Source: Sandaracinus sp. (GTDB lineage: Bacteria; Myxococcota_A; Polyangia; Polyangiales; Houyiibacteriaceae). Taken from it: a stretch of DNA of 64,000 nt. Positions 18,025 to 26,686 of the stretch are shown here, in pieces; positions within the stretch are counted from its first letter, which is position 1; each line of letters starts with the position of its first letter. The position numbers and the translations under genes were made by a program. The stretch lies in contig PABA01000151.1 in NCBI GenBank assembly GCA_002699025.1, positions 38,256-102,255 of the forward strand. Direction: 5' to 3'. The notes below the pieces were generated by a model, which saw nothing but the letters and a program-made list of their open reading frames with translations, ran no database searches and was not told where the DNA came from.

Positions 18025-19563
18025 GCCGGGTTGTTTCTCTCGTGTGAATCAGCAAGTCGTGCGCGATTTGGTTGCGGCCCGATAGTGGCTTGCCTTGTCG
18101 TAGTTGGTTGCTTCAGCTCTTCGCCTCCTTCGGGGGCGGAGAGGGAGACGCCGGTCGCAGACGGGTCTGTTGACGCGCTGCCAGGTCTTCCGCCCTGGAC
18201 GGGTCCCGATGCTGGAGGTTTCGTTGATTCGTCGACGGCTACAGACGCTGCGAGGCTCACGGATGCCTCAACGCGCCCGCCGGGCGAGGCGGGGGTCGCG
18301 GAGGCGGGGGTCGCGGAGGCGGGGATGCCGGTCGAGCCGGAGCTCGACGCGGGCGTGGTGGAGGACGCGGGTGGGGGCGATGCCGGTCCCCCGGTGGCGG
18401 CGCGGTTCTGTGAGGGGCGGCGGCTCGAGCTGCCGGAGGGGGCGTGTGCGGCGCCGCGGTCCGATCGGTTCGCGATCACGGAGGACGGGGCCTGCTTCAT
18501 CGACGCCTCGTGCGGGCTCTGGTGCTGGGGGCGGAACTCCCGGGGTGTGGCGGCCAGCGGGGACTACGAGATGCAACTCCGGCCGCGGCGGGTGCCCGGC
18601 GAGTGGGTCTCGGTGACCGGGTTCTTCGCTTCGGGGAGCGGGCCAGACTTCGGGCGCTTCGTCGGCATCGACGCCCAGGGGCGAGCCTTCATCTGGGGCG
18701 ACGACATCTACTGGGTCTTCGTCCCCACGAGCGCGACTCAGCCGGTGCGGCTCGGCGAGCGCTCGGATTGGCGCGCGGCCTCGACCGGGTCGCAGGGCAT
18801 GCTCCTGCTCGACTGCGACGGCAGGGTGTACGCGCGCGGTGAGGACATCTTCGGCACGTTGGGCACCGGGTACGAGGCGGACGGCACGTGCCCCATCATC
18901 CCCGACGAGGAGGCGCCGAACTGGGCCGACCCGACCCCGCTGGAGCTCGACCAGCGGTTCGACGCGCTCCTGCCGCGGCTGGCCCAGCAGGCGTGCATGC
19001 AGACGGGAGGCGAGCTCTGGTGCAGTGGAACGTACGAACGGAGTTTCGGGGGCTTCGAAGAGCGCCGCTACTGCGCCTACGAGCGGCTCGAGGGCCCCGC
19101 GGAGAGCTGGAAGGGGGGCGTGACGATGGGGCTCGCGACCTGTTTGGTCTCCGAAGAGGGCAGGCTGTTCTGCGCGGGCTCGTTGCGCTCGGGCATGGCC
19201 GGGGATGGGCGGCGCTACTTCCGCACGCGTCGGTGGTACGAGAACCCCGACCGGGGCCCCTGGCGCGTGGTGTCCGTGGGCTGGGACTTCGTCTGCGGCG
19301 TGAAGGAAGAGGGGACGCTCTGGTGCTGGGGGGCTGCGGAGGGCGGAGCGCTCGGCGATCCGAGCATCCCCGCGGAGTCCGCTCCCCGGCAGGTGGGAGA
19401 ACGGCGCGACTGGGAGTGGGTGTGGAGCGACCGCGACCAGCGGACGAGCTGCGCGCTGAACGCGAGCGACGAGCTCTGGTGCTGGGGCGAGAACGGTGGG
19501 CTGCTCGGCGTGGGCGACGTCGCGCCGCGGCCGGTGCCTACGCGGGTGGTCTTCGCGGACTGA
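18013..19563 (+). CDS. RCC1-repeat beta-propeller lipoprotein
   Basis: Starting at ATG 18013 the protein has 516 residues. The hydrophobic stretch before the lipobox (LVVVGC, Cys about 37) is followed by an Asp/Ala/Gly-rich spacer. The folded part holds about seven RCC1-like blades marked by LWCWGRNSRG, FIWGDD, VYARGED, LWCSGTYE, LFCAGS, LWCWGAAEGG and LWCWGENGG. Such myxobacterial lipoproteins are thought to be surface or periplasmic scaffolds; the partner is unknown. An upstream ATG at 17947 would add 22 residues lying within the pseudogene remnant and is unlikely. TTG 18031 is another possible start. GC content rises back to genome level within this gene. Confidence 0.8.
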   Translation: MYRQAGLFLSCESASRARFGCGPIVACLVVVGCFSSSPPSGAERETPVADGSVDALPGLPPWTGPDAGGFVDSSTATDAARLTDASTRPPGEAGVAEAGVAEAGMPVEPELDAGVVEDAGGGDAGPPVAARFCEGRRLELPEGACAAPRSDRFAITEDGACFIDASCGLWCWGRNSRGVAASGDYEMQLRPRRVPGEWVSVTGFFASGSGPDFGRFVGIDAQGRAFIWGDDIYWVFVPTSATQPVRLGERSDWRAASTGSQGMLLLDCDGRVYARGEDIFGTLGTGYEADGTCPIIPDEEAPNWADPTPLELDQRFDALLPRLAQQACMQTGGELWCSGTYERSFGGFEERRYCAYERLEGPAESWKGGVTMGLATCLVSEEGRLFCAGSLRSGMAGDGRRYFRTRRWYENPDRGPWRVVSVGWDFVCGVKEEGTLWCWGAAEGGALGDPSIPAESAPRQVGERRDWEWVWSDRDQRTSCALNASDELWCWGENGGLLGVGDVAPRPVPTRVVFAD

Positions 19564-19643
19564 GGGCTACGGGCACCTCGAGACGGCCGCCAGTCCATGT
19601 TTCCGTTCCGGTTCGAGGTCGTGGGTGAGCACGGCTCCATACG

Positions 19644-20291
19644 GTGCAGGGTCTGCTCGCGGGTAAGCCGTTCATCGAGTTCGGGCCGGAGTTGGACCCT
19701 GAAAAGGCGAAGCACTGGGCTCGTCTGGGAGAGGCATTCTGTGGGTGGCTCCAGGAGGCGTTTGGCGTGGTGAGCGATCCTCGACCGTCTCGTCGCGTGC
19801 TGATGCTGCGTAGGCCGAGTGCCGGCGTGTCGGTGGGCGGCGCCGTTCTCGTCGTGGGCATCGCGGTCGGCTTCGCGGGAGTCGTGGCGGCTGCGTTTCG
19901 CGGCGCACCTCCGATCGGCGCGAGCGCGTTCGGGGTCCTGCGGCTGCTCTTCCTGGTCGTCGCGGTGGCGGCCGGAGGGGCGGCGATGGCTGCTTGGGCC
20001 CGGATCGCCGCCTCGGTCGAGCTCGCGGGGGACGAGCTCCGTTGCCGGATCGGGCGCCTCACCCTGCGGCGGATTCGCGCTCGGGACGTGCTCTCCCTCG
20101 AGCGCGTGGAGCGGTGGCCCTTCCACCGGGTCCCCGGTCTCATCGGGGAAGGGATCGTGGTGTGCGAGGTGCGGGGTCAGCGGGACTTCGCGTTCGTCGC
20201 GCGCGTCGCGCGGGGGGAAGACCTCGCGGAGTGGCGTCGCGATCCGACGTTCCAGCGGCTGGGGCTCGAGCGGCTCTGGGAGTGCGCGTAG
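19644..20291 (+). CDS. Membrane protein of unknown function, 5' end probably frameshifted
   Basis: The frame starting at GTG 19644 encodes 215 residues with two membrane segments (about 58-80 and 92-115) and a soluble C-terminal domain with strands typical of a PH-like fold (VELAGDELRCRIGRLTLRRI). An in-frame TGA at 19626 blocks any earlier start. In a different frame, ATG 19597 reads MFPFRFEVVGEHGSIRCRV, which looks like a true N-terminus and leads towards LLAGKPFIEFGPEL in the GTG frame. A one-base shift near 19640-19660 would join them. This may be a sequencing error or a real inactivating mutation. Confidence 0.6.
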   Translation: MQGLLAGKPFIEFGPELDPEKAKHWARLGEAFCGWLQEAFGVVSDPRPSRRVLMLRRPSAGVSVGGAVLVVGIAVGFAGVVAAAFRGAPPIGASAFGVLRLLFLVVAVAAGGAAMAAWARIAASVELAGDELRCRIGRLTLRRIRARDVLSLERVERWPFHRVPGLIGEGIVVCEVRGQRDFAFVARVARGEDLAEWRRDPTFQRLGLERLWECA

Positions 20292-20341
20292 CGGCGGGGG
20301 CAGGAGGGGCGGCGGCTGTGGAGTCGGGGTCGCGGGGTGTG

Positions 20342-20618
20342 GCGGAGGCGGTCGGGGTCGGAGGGGCTTCGGGGTGGCGTTCGGGTCGGGGTCGGAGGGG
20401 CTGGCTGACGCGGTCGGTGGTGGAGGGTCTTCGGGGGGGCGTTCGGGTCCGGTCCGGAGGGGCTCCGGGGGTCTGTGTCGGGTGTGGTTGACGCGGTCGG
20501 TGTCGGAGGGTCTTCGGGGGGGGGCGTTCGAGTCCGGAGGGGCTCTGGGGGGCGGTGTCGGCTCGTTCGGGTCGGAGGGCTTGCGGGCAGGGGCACGGGC
20601 ACGGGCAGGGGCACGGGT
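20342..20618. repeat. G-rich imperfect repeats between convergent genes
   Basis: This gap between two convergent genes is extremely G-rich on the plus strand. A unit of about 60 bp starting gcggtcgg and containing ggagggtcttcggggggg and ggaggggct recurs at 20349, 20410 and 20493, with spacings of 61 and 83 bp. It ends in gggcac-type hexamers (20590-20617). Many runs of three or more G could form quadruplexes. It holds no gene; the frames through it are low complexity. It may end transcription from either side, but no classical hairpin with T-run is present. Confidence 0.7.
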
Positions 20619-22733
20619 TTATGGCGCGCACTGCATTTCGAAAGGGTCCGTGAAGGTGTCGAGGGGGGTGTCGTGGGAGATCGTCACGTCGGCGATGGGC
20701 TCGATGACGACGGGGATCTCGGTGCTGATCGCGCCCCAGAGCTCGAAGTGCACGCAGGGGGTCGCGCCCATGCGCTGGCCCCAGGCGCGCTGGTACCAGG
20801 CCTCCGCGCGCTGCTCGGTGCCGTAGTAGGCGGGGACCCATCCGACCTCCGGGATGAGGGGCTCGACCTCGGGGAGGCCGGCGAGCTGGGGCTCGATGAC
20901 GACGGGGACGCGCAGCGGGCCCTCGCCCACGGGGGGCGGGTGCACGCCGACGAAGCGCTCCCTCCACACGGTCTCGCCCGGGCCCATGGGCCGGAACCAG
21001 AGCGCGGCCCAGGTGGTCGACGCGCCGGCGGCGCTCCGGGAGACCTCGAGCTCGAAGAGCGAGGAGCGGCCCTGCGTGTCCTTCACGAGCCAGCGCGCGT
21101 AGGAGGCGCCGCGCGTGGCCTTCGCCCGCTCGGCCATCTCGATCGCCAGCTCGAGCGCCTGCTCGGCGACGAAGTCGGGCACCCCGGCCTGCGCGGCCAG
21201 CTCGGCGGCGACGTAGTCGAGGCCCTGGTCCATGAGCTGGTCGAAGTCGGGTAGGGAGGGCGGCATGCCCATGGAGGTGAGCGCGATCTCCATGCCGAGC
21301 TCGAGGGCCGCGCGGCAGACGTCCTCGCAGCCGGTCAGGTCGGCGATGGCGTTCGCCACCAGGTTCACGGCGGCGCTCTTGATCTGCTCGTAGAGGGCGG
21401 CGGCCCGATCGACGGCCCACTCGACGGCGTCGACGATCTCGCCGACGAGATCGCTGAAGCCCTCCGCGACGTCCTCGTACCAGGGGTCGTCGTTCCGCGG
21501 CGGCGCGAAGCAGAAGCGGTCGCCTTCGCGGGCGGTGCCGTTCGCCGGGTAGAGGCCGGAGAGGACGAGGATCTTCCCGTAGGGGTCGTCGAGCCCCTCG
21601 AAGAGCGCCCCGCCCGGGAGCGGGTGGTCGGTGATCACGCGGTGGCAGCGGTAGTCCTTCGAGATGATCTGCGGGACGGGGTACTCGCCGGGGCGGTAGG
21701 TGCCGACGACGTGGTAGGGCGGCACGTCGGGGATCTCGACGGCGGGGACGTCGACGCGCGGGCGCAGCACGAGGCGCACCCAGGAGGAGGCGCCGACCGC
21801 GCGGAGGTCGCAGAGCGGGCCGGCGCTCCCGACGGGGACGACGCGGGCGTAGACGGGGGCGCCGCGGAGGAGGCTCCGGTAGCGCTGGACCTCGGCCTCG
21901 CTCGCGCCCTCCTCGGGCGGGGAGAAGTAGGCGGAGACGTCGAGCTCGACCTCGCGGCCGCCGGGCGGCGTCTCGAAGCGCTGCACCGGGGGCGCGCCCT
22001 CGGGCGGGTCGCAGAAGTCGCCCTCCTCCAGGGCGTCGACCTCGAAGCGCTCGAAGCTGAGCTGGACGTCGTAGGCGAGGACGCCCTCGAGGTCGCTCTC
22101 CATGCGGAAGCGGAGCGGCTCCTCGGGGTCCTCGACGTAGGCGGCGCTGACCCAGCGCGGGTCGGCCTCCGTGCCGGCGTTCACCTGGAGGCGCGTGCGG
22201 AGCGCGAGGGCGTCGAGGGCGACGGCCTCGTCCCCGGCCACGACCAGGCCGCCGCTCGGACCGCGCCAGACCAGATCCCCGCAGGCCTCGTCGTCGACCT
22301 CGACGCCGACGCGGTAGAGGTTCCAGGGGACCTCGTCGGCGCGGAAGCGGAGGACGCCCGCCTCCTCGGTGGCCTCGACGCGCGCGTCGATGGCGTCGTC
22401 CGCGTCCGTGTCGTCCGAGGGGGTCGGGGCGGCTTCGGTGACCGGGCGCGCCGCGACGTCCGGGGTGACGAGGGCGGTCGGACCGAGGCGCACGGTGACG
22501 GAGGTCGGGGAGGGATCGCAGCCGACGAAGCGGAGCGTGCCGGCGACGTCGGCAGGGGGCGGAGGGGGCGGCGGTCCGGCGTCCTCGGTGGCCCCGTCGG
22601 GGGGCGCGGCGTCGCCCGTCCCGGCGTCGGGCGCGCCGGTGTCGGGGCCGGCGTCGTCGGGGCTGGAGGAGCCGCCGCCGCAGGCGGCGAGGGCGGTGGC
22701 GAGGAAGAGGAGGGAGAAGGCGTGGCGGGTCAT
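20619..22733 (-). CDS. Large lipoprotein of unknown function
   Basis: A 704-residue protein; ATG 22733 gives a lipoprotein signal with lipobox ALAAC (Cys18). A spacer of Gly/Ser/Asp/Ala and a seven-Pro run follow (about 20-60). The region about 60-360 is beta-rich with strands such as AGTLRFVGCDPSP and could be Ig-like domains. The centre (about 440-560) is helical and amphipathic (EIVDAVEWAVDRAAALYEQI), and the end is beta-rich again. Several Cys pairs suggest disulfides outside the cytoplasm. No family was recognised. The divergent neighbour is the dienelactone hydrolase gene. Confidence 0.75.
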   Translation of the reverse strand: MTRHAFSLLFLATALAACGGGSSSPDDAGPDTGAPDAGTGDAAPPDGATEDAGPPPPPPPADVAGTLRFVGCDPSPTSVTVRLGPTALVTPDVAARPVTEAAPTPSDDTDADDAIDARVEATEEAGVLRFRADEVPWNLYRVGVEVDDEACGDLVWRGPSGGLVVAGDEAVALDALALRTRLQVNAGTEADPRWVSAAYVEDPEEPLRFRMESDLEGVLAYDVQLSFERFEVDALEEGDFCDPPEGAPPVQRFETPPGGREVELDVSAYFSPPEEGASEAEVQRYRSLLRGAPVYARVVPVGSAGPLCDLRAVGASSWVRLVLRPRVDVPAVEIPDVPPYHVVGTYRPGEYPVPQIISKDYRCHRVITDHPLPGGALFEGLDDPYGKILVLSGLYPANGTAREGDRFCFAPPRNDDPWYEDVAEGFSDLVGEIVDAVEWAVDRAAALYEQIKSAAVNLVANAIADLTGCEDVCRAALELGMEIALTSMGMPPSLPDFDQLMDQGLDYVAAELAAQAGVPDFVAEQALELAIEMAERAKATRGASYARWLVKDTQGRSSLFELEVSRSAAGASTTWAALWFRPMGPGETVWRERFVGVHPPPVGEGPLRVPVVIEPQLAGLPEVEPLIPEVGWVPAYYGTEQRAEAWYQRAWGQRMGATPCVHFELWGAISTEIPVVIEPIADVTISHDTPLDTFTDPFEMQCAP

Positions 22734-23112
22734 GGTCCTCGGGGGAGCGCGCCGAGCGGCTCCGAGACGACGCGCGAAGCAACCCACGTGCCCGCTGGTG
22801 TCGTGCGGCGCTGGCGTGGGGGCGCTGCGCAGCGCTTGCACCGGGGTCTGTCCGGAGCGCAGAGGAGGCGCGGAAGAGGTGCGCAAGAGCTGCGGAAGAG
22901 GTGCGCCGGGCGCGCGCTCGGGACGGCGGCGAGGCCGAGCTCCCCGCCCTCGCCTTCCTCCACGCATGGGTGATCCGGGAGCGTGAGCGGGGCCGGCGAT
23001 CGGGGGCGGGCGCGTCGGCGACCTCCGCGCGAGCCGTGAGCTCGAGGCGTGCATCGCGCATCGCGCGCCGCGCTCGCTCCCGGCGCCGGCGCTCGTGGAG
23101 TAGCCTCCGCCC
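22734..23112. other. Divergent intergenic region
   Basis: This 379-bp gap separates divergent genes and must carry both promoters. It contains a short direct repeat, gcggaagaggtgcg, near 22871 and 22892. Open frames crossing it have Arg/Ala-rich shadow composition. No RNA gene or clear promoter hexamers could be assigned by eye. Confidence 0.4.
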
Positions 23113-23901
23113 ATGCCGACCGGGTTCGAGCGCCGCTCCTCCACGCACCTCGGCGTCCGCCGCGACGTCTACGTCCGCGGCGAGGGCCCCGGGGTGCTCG
23201 TCATGCACGAGGTGCCGGGCATCACGCCGACGGTCGCCGAGGCCGGGCGCCGCATCGCCGATGCGGGCTTCACGGTCTGGATGCCGGACCTCTTCGGCGA
23301 GGTCGACCGTCCCTTCTCGCTCCCCTACTCCTTCGCGCAGCTCGGGCGCGCCTGCGTCGCGAAGGAGTTCCACTGCCTGGCGCGCGATCACGCGAGCCCG
23401 ATCACCGAGTGGCTGCGCGCGCTCGGCCGCGAGCTCCAGGAGAGCCGGGGGCAGGAGGGCGCGGCCATCGGCGCCGTGGGCATGTGCCTCACGGGGGGCT
23501 TCGCCCTCGCGCTCATGGTCGACCCCTGGGTGCGCGCGCCGGTGCTCTCGCAACCCTCGCTCCCCTTCCCGGTCTCGCCCGCACACGCCCGGGCGCTCCA
23601 CGTCTCGCCGGAGGACCTCGTCACCATCCGGCGGCGCGCGACGGAGGAGGGCGTGCCCGTCCTCGGCATGCGCTTCAGCCACGACGCCATGTGCCCCCGC
23701 GCGCGCTTCGAGCGCCTCCGCGCCGAGCTCGGGGACGGCTTCGAGGCGATCGAGATCGACTCGGGCCCGGGCAACCCGCACGGCCTGCCGCCCATCGCGC
23801 ACAGCGTCATCTCGCACGACTTCCGCGACGTGGAGGGGCACCCGACGCGCGCCGCCTTCGATCGCATGATCGCCTTCTTTCGCGAGCAGCTCGGCCGCTG
23901 A
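23113..23901 (+). CDS. Dienelactone hydrolase family protein
   Basis: A 262-residue alpha/beta hydrolase. It has the DLH-type nucleophile elbow GMCLTGG with Cys125 in place of the usual Ser, as in dienelactone hydrolases. An acidic candidate (HDAMCP, about 195) and His residues in the last third (NPHGLPP, SHDF) could complete the triad. The N-terminal strand VLVMHEVPGI and MPDLFGE match the family. It has no signal peptide, so it acts in the cytoplasm, probably on a lactone or ester; the substrate is not evident. ATG 23113 follows a purine-rich leader. Confidence 0.85.
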   Translation: MPTGFERRSSTHLGVRRDVYVRGEGPGVLVMHEVPGITPTVAEAGRRIADAGFTVWMPDLFGEVDRPFSLPYSFAQLGRACVAKEFHCLARDHASPITEWLRALGRELQESRGQEGAAIGAVGMCLTGGFALALMVDPWVRAPVLSQPSLPFPVSPAHARALHVSPEDLVTIRRRATEEGVPVLGMRFSHDAMCPRARFERLRAELGDGFEAIEIDSGPGNPHGLPPIAHSVISHDFRDVEGHPTRAAFDRMIAFFREQLGR

Positions 23902-24028
23902 GAGCGGCGCCTGCGCGTCGGCGTCCGCGCGATGTGGGCGAATCGACCATGCGACGCGGTTCTCGGGGGCCTCGCGGAGTCACGGCGAGTGCTCGTCGCG
24001 AGGGGGGCCGTCGCGCTCGCGGCCGTGC

Positions 24029-24874
24029 TCAGCCGGTCGCGGCAGGGATCTGCCGGTAGCGGGCCAGAACGAGTTGATGCGTCGCGTACGCGAGCAAACC
24101 CGCAGAGATCCCGATGAGCAGGAGGACCCCGTGGCTCTGTGAAGCGATCTCACTCAGCGCCCCAGCGACCGACTTGGCCGCTCCGGGATCCTGCGTCGCC
24201 GCGGACTCGAGTACGAAGCCGCCGATCACCGCCAGGACGACGCCTCGGGCCATCAAGCCGACGCGCCCGAAAGCGGTCGCCGCCTTCTCCCCCGGTCGGC
24301 TCATCCGACCCGTCTCGAGGGCATCCTCGAACTTCGTCGTCCACCCCACGTACACCTGAAAGCCGGCATAGCCGAGTATGCACACGCCTGATGCACCGAT
24401 GAGCATCGGGCCGATGGTGTCCACCGCCATCAGCTCGGCCAACCAGGTCTTCCGCGAACTGCCCCCTCCGCTCGCCCCGAGGATCAGCTGTACCGCGGTG
24501 ACGCCCAGCATGGCGTGGACCGCACCGCTGGCGGCGTACCCGGTCCGCTGCATCAGGCCGGTCGCGTCCGTTCCCTTCCGCTCGGGGTCGAGCGCCGCCT
24601 GGATGAAACGCCACAGCGCGTACCCGAACAAGCCGATGGCGGTGAGCATCAAGAGCGCCTTGCCAAAGGGCTGACTGCCGATCTCCCGTACGGCGTCGCG
24701 GCTACCGCCGACGTGCCCGCCGCGACCGATGGCCGCCTGCAGGGCGAGACCCCCGATCAGCGCGTACACCACACCCTTGGTGGCGTAGCCCGCCCGGGCG
24801 AGGCCCTCGACCCATGCGCTCGCCATGCCCTCGGCCCGAGGCGCGGCTTGCTTCGACTGCTCGCTGTTTCGCAT
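24029..24874 (-). CDS. DUF1206 membrane protein
   Basis: A 281-residue inner-membrane protein built from three repeats of two membrane segments each. Each repeat opens with the DUF1206 signature (ARAGYATKGVVYALIGGLAL, QRTGYAASGAVHAMLG, GRVGLMARGVVLAVIGG). The length fits the family. Function is unknown for the family; its members are often near stress genes. A hemerythrin-type gene lies just upstream on the same strand, 186 bp away. ATG 24874 is used; an internal Met in MASAWVEG is another possible start. Confidence 0.85.
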   Translation of the reverse strand: MRNSEQSKQAAPRAEGMASAWVEGLARAGYATKGVVYALIGGLALQAAIGRGGHVGGSRDAVREIGSQPFGKALLMLTAIGLFGYALWRFIQAALDPERKGTDATGLMQRTGYAASGAVHAMLGVTAVQLILGASGGGSSRKTWLAELMAVDTIGPMLIGASGVCILGYAGFQVYVGWTTKFEDALETGRMSRPGEKAATAFGRVGLMARGVVLAVIGGFVLESAATQDPGAAKSVAGALSEIASQSHGVLLLIGISAGLLAYATHQLVLARYRQIPAATG

Positions 24875-25060
24875 GGCTCATCGAAGGAGCACGAAGGGTG
24901 CCGAGGCTCGCGCCGGTGGGTTCGGGCTCCGGGTGTGGCGAAGAGCCCGAACCTCCGAGCGGTTCGTGGCAGCTTGACGCAGGCTGCGAGAGCTACGCGC
25001 GGCGCACCGCCCCTCGAAGGTCCAACGAGCCCGTGGGCCAGGACCTCTCGCCCCCGCCTC

Positions 25061-25510
25061 TCAGGCGACCCGGCGCGTCTCTTCGCCCTTCGCGCGTTCG
25101 AACTCGTCCGCCAGTTCGCGCTTCCGTTCCTCCGTGAGGACGCGGCCGGCAAGGGGGAAGACCTCCCTCTCTTCCTCGTCCATGTGGTGCCGGAGGTCGT
25201 CGGCGAGCACCTCGAATCGCGTGAGCCACCCGGAGTCGCCGTAGTCCTTCTCGAGGAGCTCCTCGATCATGTCCTCGGTGTCTCGGTGTTCCTTCACCGA
25301 GTGTCCCGCCTGGCTGCGGCTCTCGGGCGCCGCGAGGAGCTCGGCGTAGAACGTACGCTCCTCCGCGCGAGCGTGAGCGCGGACCTCGTCGGCCAGCTTC
25401 GCGAAGAGCTCGCGACGACCGGCGGAGTCGCCGTGGGTCCTCGCGATGATGTCGAGGAGTGTGCGGTGCTTGTCGTGTTCGGACTGGATGCGGTCGAAGA
25501 TGTCGGTCAT
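25061..25510 (-). CDS. Hemerythrin HHE domain protein
   Basis: A 149-residue protein beginning MTDIFDRIQSEHDKHR at ATG 25510; the open frame upstream lacks conserved sequence. The four-helix HHE pattern is present: His12/His15, His46 with Glu50 (HARAEERTFY), His75 (KEHRDTE) and His108/109 with Glu113 (HHMDEEEREVFP). These residues bind a non-heme di-iron site that senses or binds O2, NO or related species in the cytoplasm. The neighbourhood with DUF1206 suggests stress protection, which is inference. Confidence 0.9.
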   Translation of the reverse strand: MTDIFDRIQSEHDKHRTLLDIIARTHGDSAGRRELFAKLADEVRAHARAEERTFYAELLAAPESRSQAGHSVKEHRDTEDMIEELLEKDYGDSGWLTRFEVLADDLRHHMDEEEREVFPLAGRVLTEERKRELADEFERAKGEETRRVA

Positions 25511-25724
25511 GGTCCTCGCGGCTGCAGGAGCCATGCCGACCATGGCTACGAGCTCGCCGGCGCCTCTCGCCGCTCTCTGCCCGGGGCTGGGGCGAATCGT
25601 CACGGCACGGGGGGCCGAGCCGGCGCTCCGGGGAGATCAGGCGCCCCTTGCAGGAGAGCGCTGCAGCGCGCCGAGGGCGCCACGTCTCGGCGTGAGGGCT
25701 CGAGACTCAGTCCCGGTCGCAACT

Positions 25725-26528
25725 TCAGAGAAGCTCGTCGAGGATCGCCCGAGTGGCGTCACCGAGGACGTCCTCCTGCAGGCCCACCGAGCTCTTCATG
25801 AAGAAGAGTCCGAGCTCGAGGTTGAGCAGGTGCTCGGCGCCGAGCTGAATCGCGTCGTCCTCGGTCTGAATCCCCTCGGCGTAGACGACGCGCTCTTCGC
25901 CCTTGGCCCCGAGGCCATGGCTCTCCCCGAGGAGCCGCTGGAAGTAGGTCCGAGTCGACTCCTTGTAGCGGGGCGCGTGACCCGCGCAGATCACGACGAG
26001 AAGCCGCGCCCAGGTATCGTCGTCCCAGCCCGCGGTCCAATTGGTCACGGCGGCATGGAGGGTTTCGAGGTAGGCCCGCGTCGCGAGCCCGATCACTGCG
26101 CCCATGGGTTCCTGGACGGCCTCGGCGAACTCGGTCATCGACTCCACGGAGGCCGACCCCTCTTCGAGGATGCGCCGGAGGTGCTCGCGACAGACGGCGA
26201 GCATCGTCTCCTCGGGGTCCTGCAGGTGACCCATCGCCTCGGCGACGTCGGCGTCGAGCTCCCTGAGCAGGGTGAGCTCGGCATCCGTCAGCGATACGCC
26301 GATGCGGCCACGGAGAGCCAAGTGCATCGCGGCCGGGACGTGGTTGACCGCCTTTGCGCGGTCGTAGCGGTCCGTCATGAGGAGGGTCGACCGACGCCGA
26401 CCGTGGTGCCAGTGGACCAGCTCCGAACCGGTCCGAATCAAGAGCGGGTCCGACCCCTCCGTCAGTCGAGCCGCGAGCACCTGACGCGCGATCGTGTGTT
26501 GGCCCGTGAACCAGTCGTTGAGCGGCAT
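25725..26528 (-). CDS. Hypothetical helical protein
   Basis: A 267-residue protein starting MPLNDWFTGQH at ATG 26528. It is predicted to be mostly helical and acidic with no signal peptide or membrane segment. Features include HWHHGRRR (about 40), a cluster DADVAEAMGHLQDPEE (about 92-108) and AGHAPRYKESTRTYF (about 188). Codon use fits the genome. No family was recognised. It lies 214 bp upstream of the hemerythrin gene on the same strand, so these genes could share regulation. Confidence 0.65.
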   Translation of the reverse strand: MPLNDWFTGQHTIARQVLAARLTEGSDPLLIRTGSELVHWHHGRRRSTLLMTDRYDRAKAVNHVPAAMHLALRGRIGVSLTDAELTLLRELDADVAEAMGHLQDPEETMLAVCREHLRRILEEGSASVESMTEFAEAVQEPMGAVIGLATRAYLETLHAAVTNWTAGWDDDTWARLLVVICAGHAPRYKESTRTYFQRLLGESHGLGAKGEERVVYAEGIQTEDDAIQLGAEHLLNLELGLFFMKSSVGLQEDVLGDATRAILDELL

Positions 26529-26686
26529 CCTCCGACTCTCCCTCGATGTGCTCCACAGTCAATGGCTTCGCCGTCGATGGCTTCGCCTTCGGAAACGAGC
26601 GAGCGGATGGATGGACGTCGTGCACGACAGAAGCGCGTCATCGCCTCGAGGTCGAGCACCTTCGGCGGCGTGCACCGTCGCCCGGC

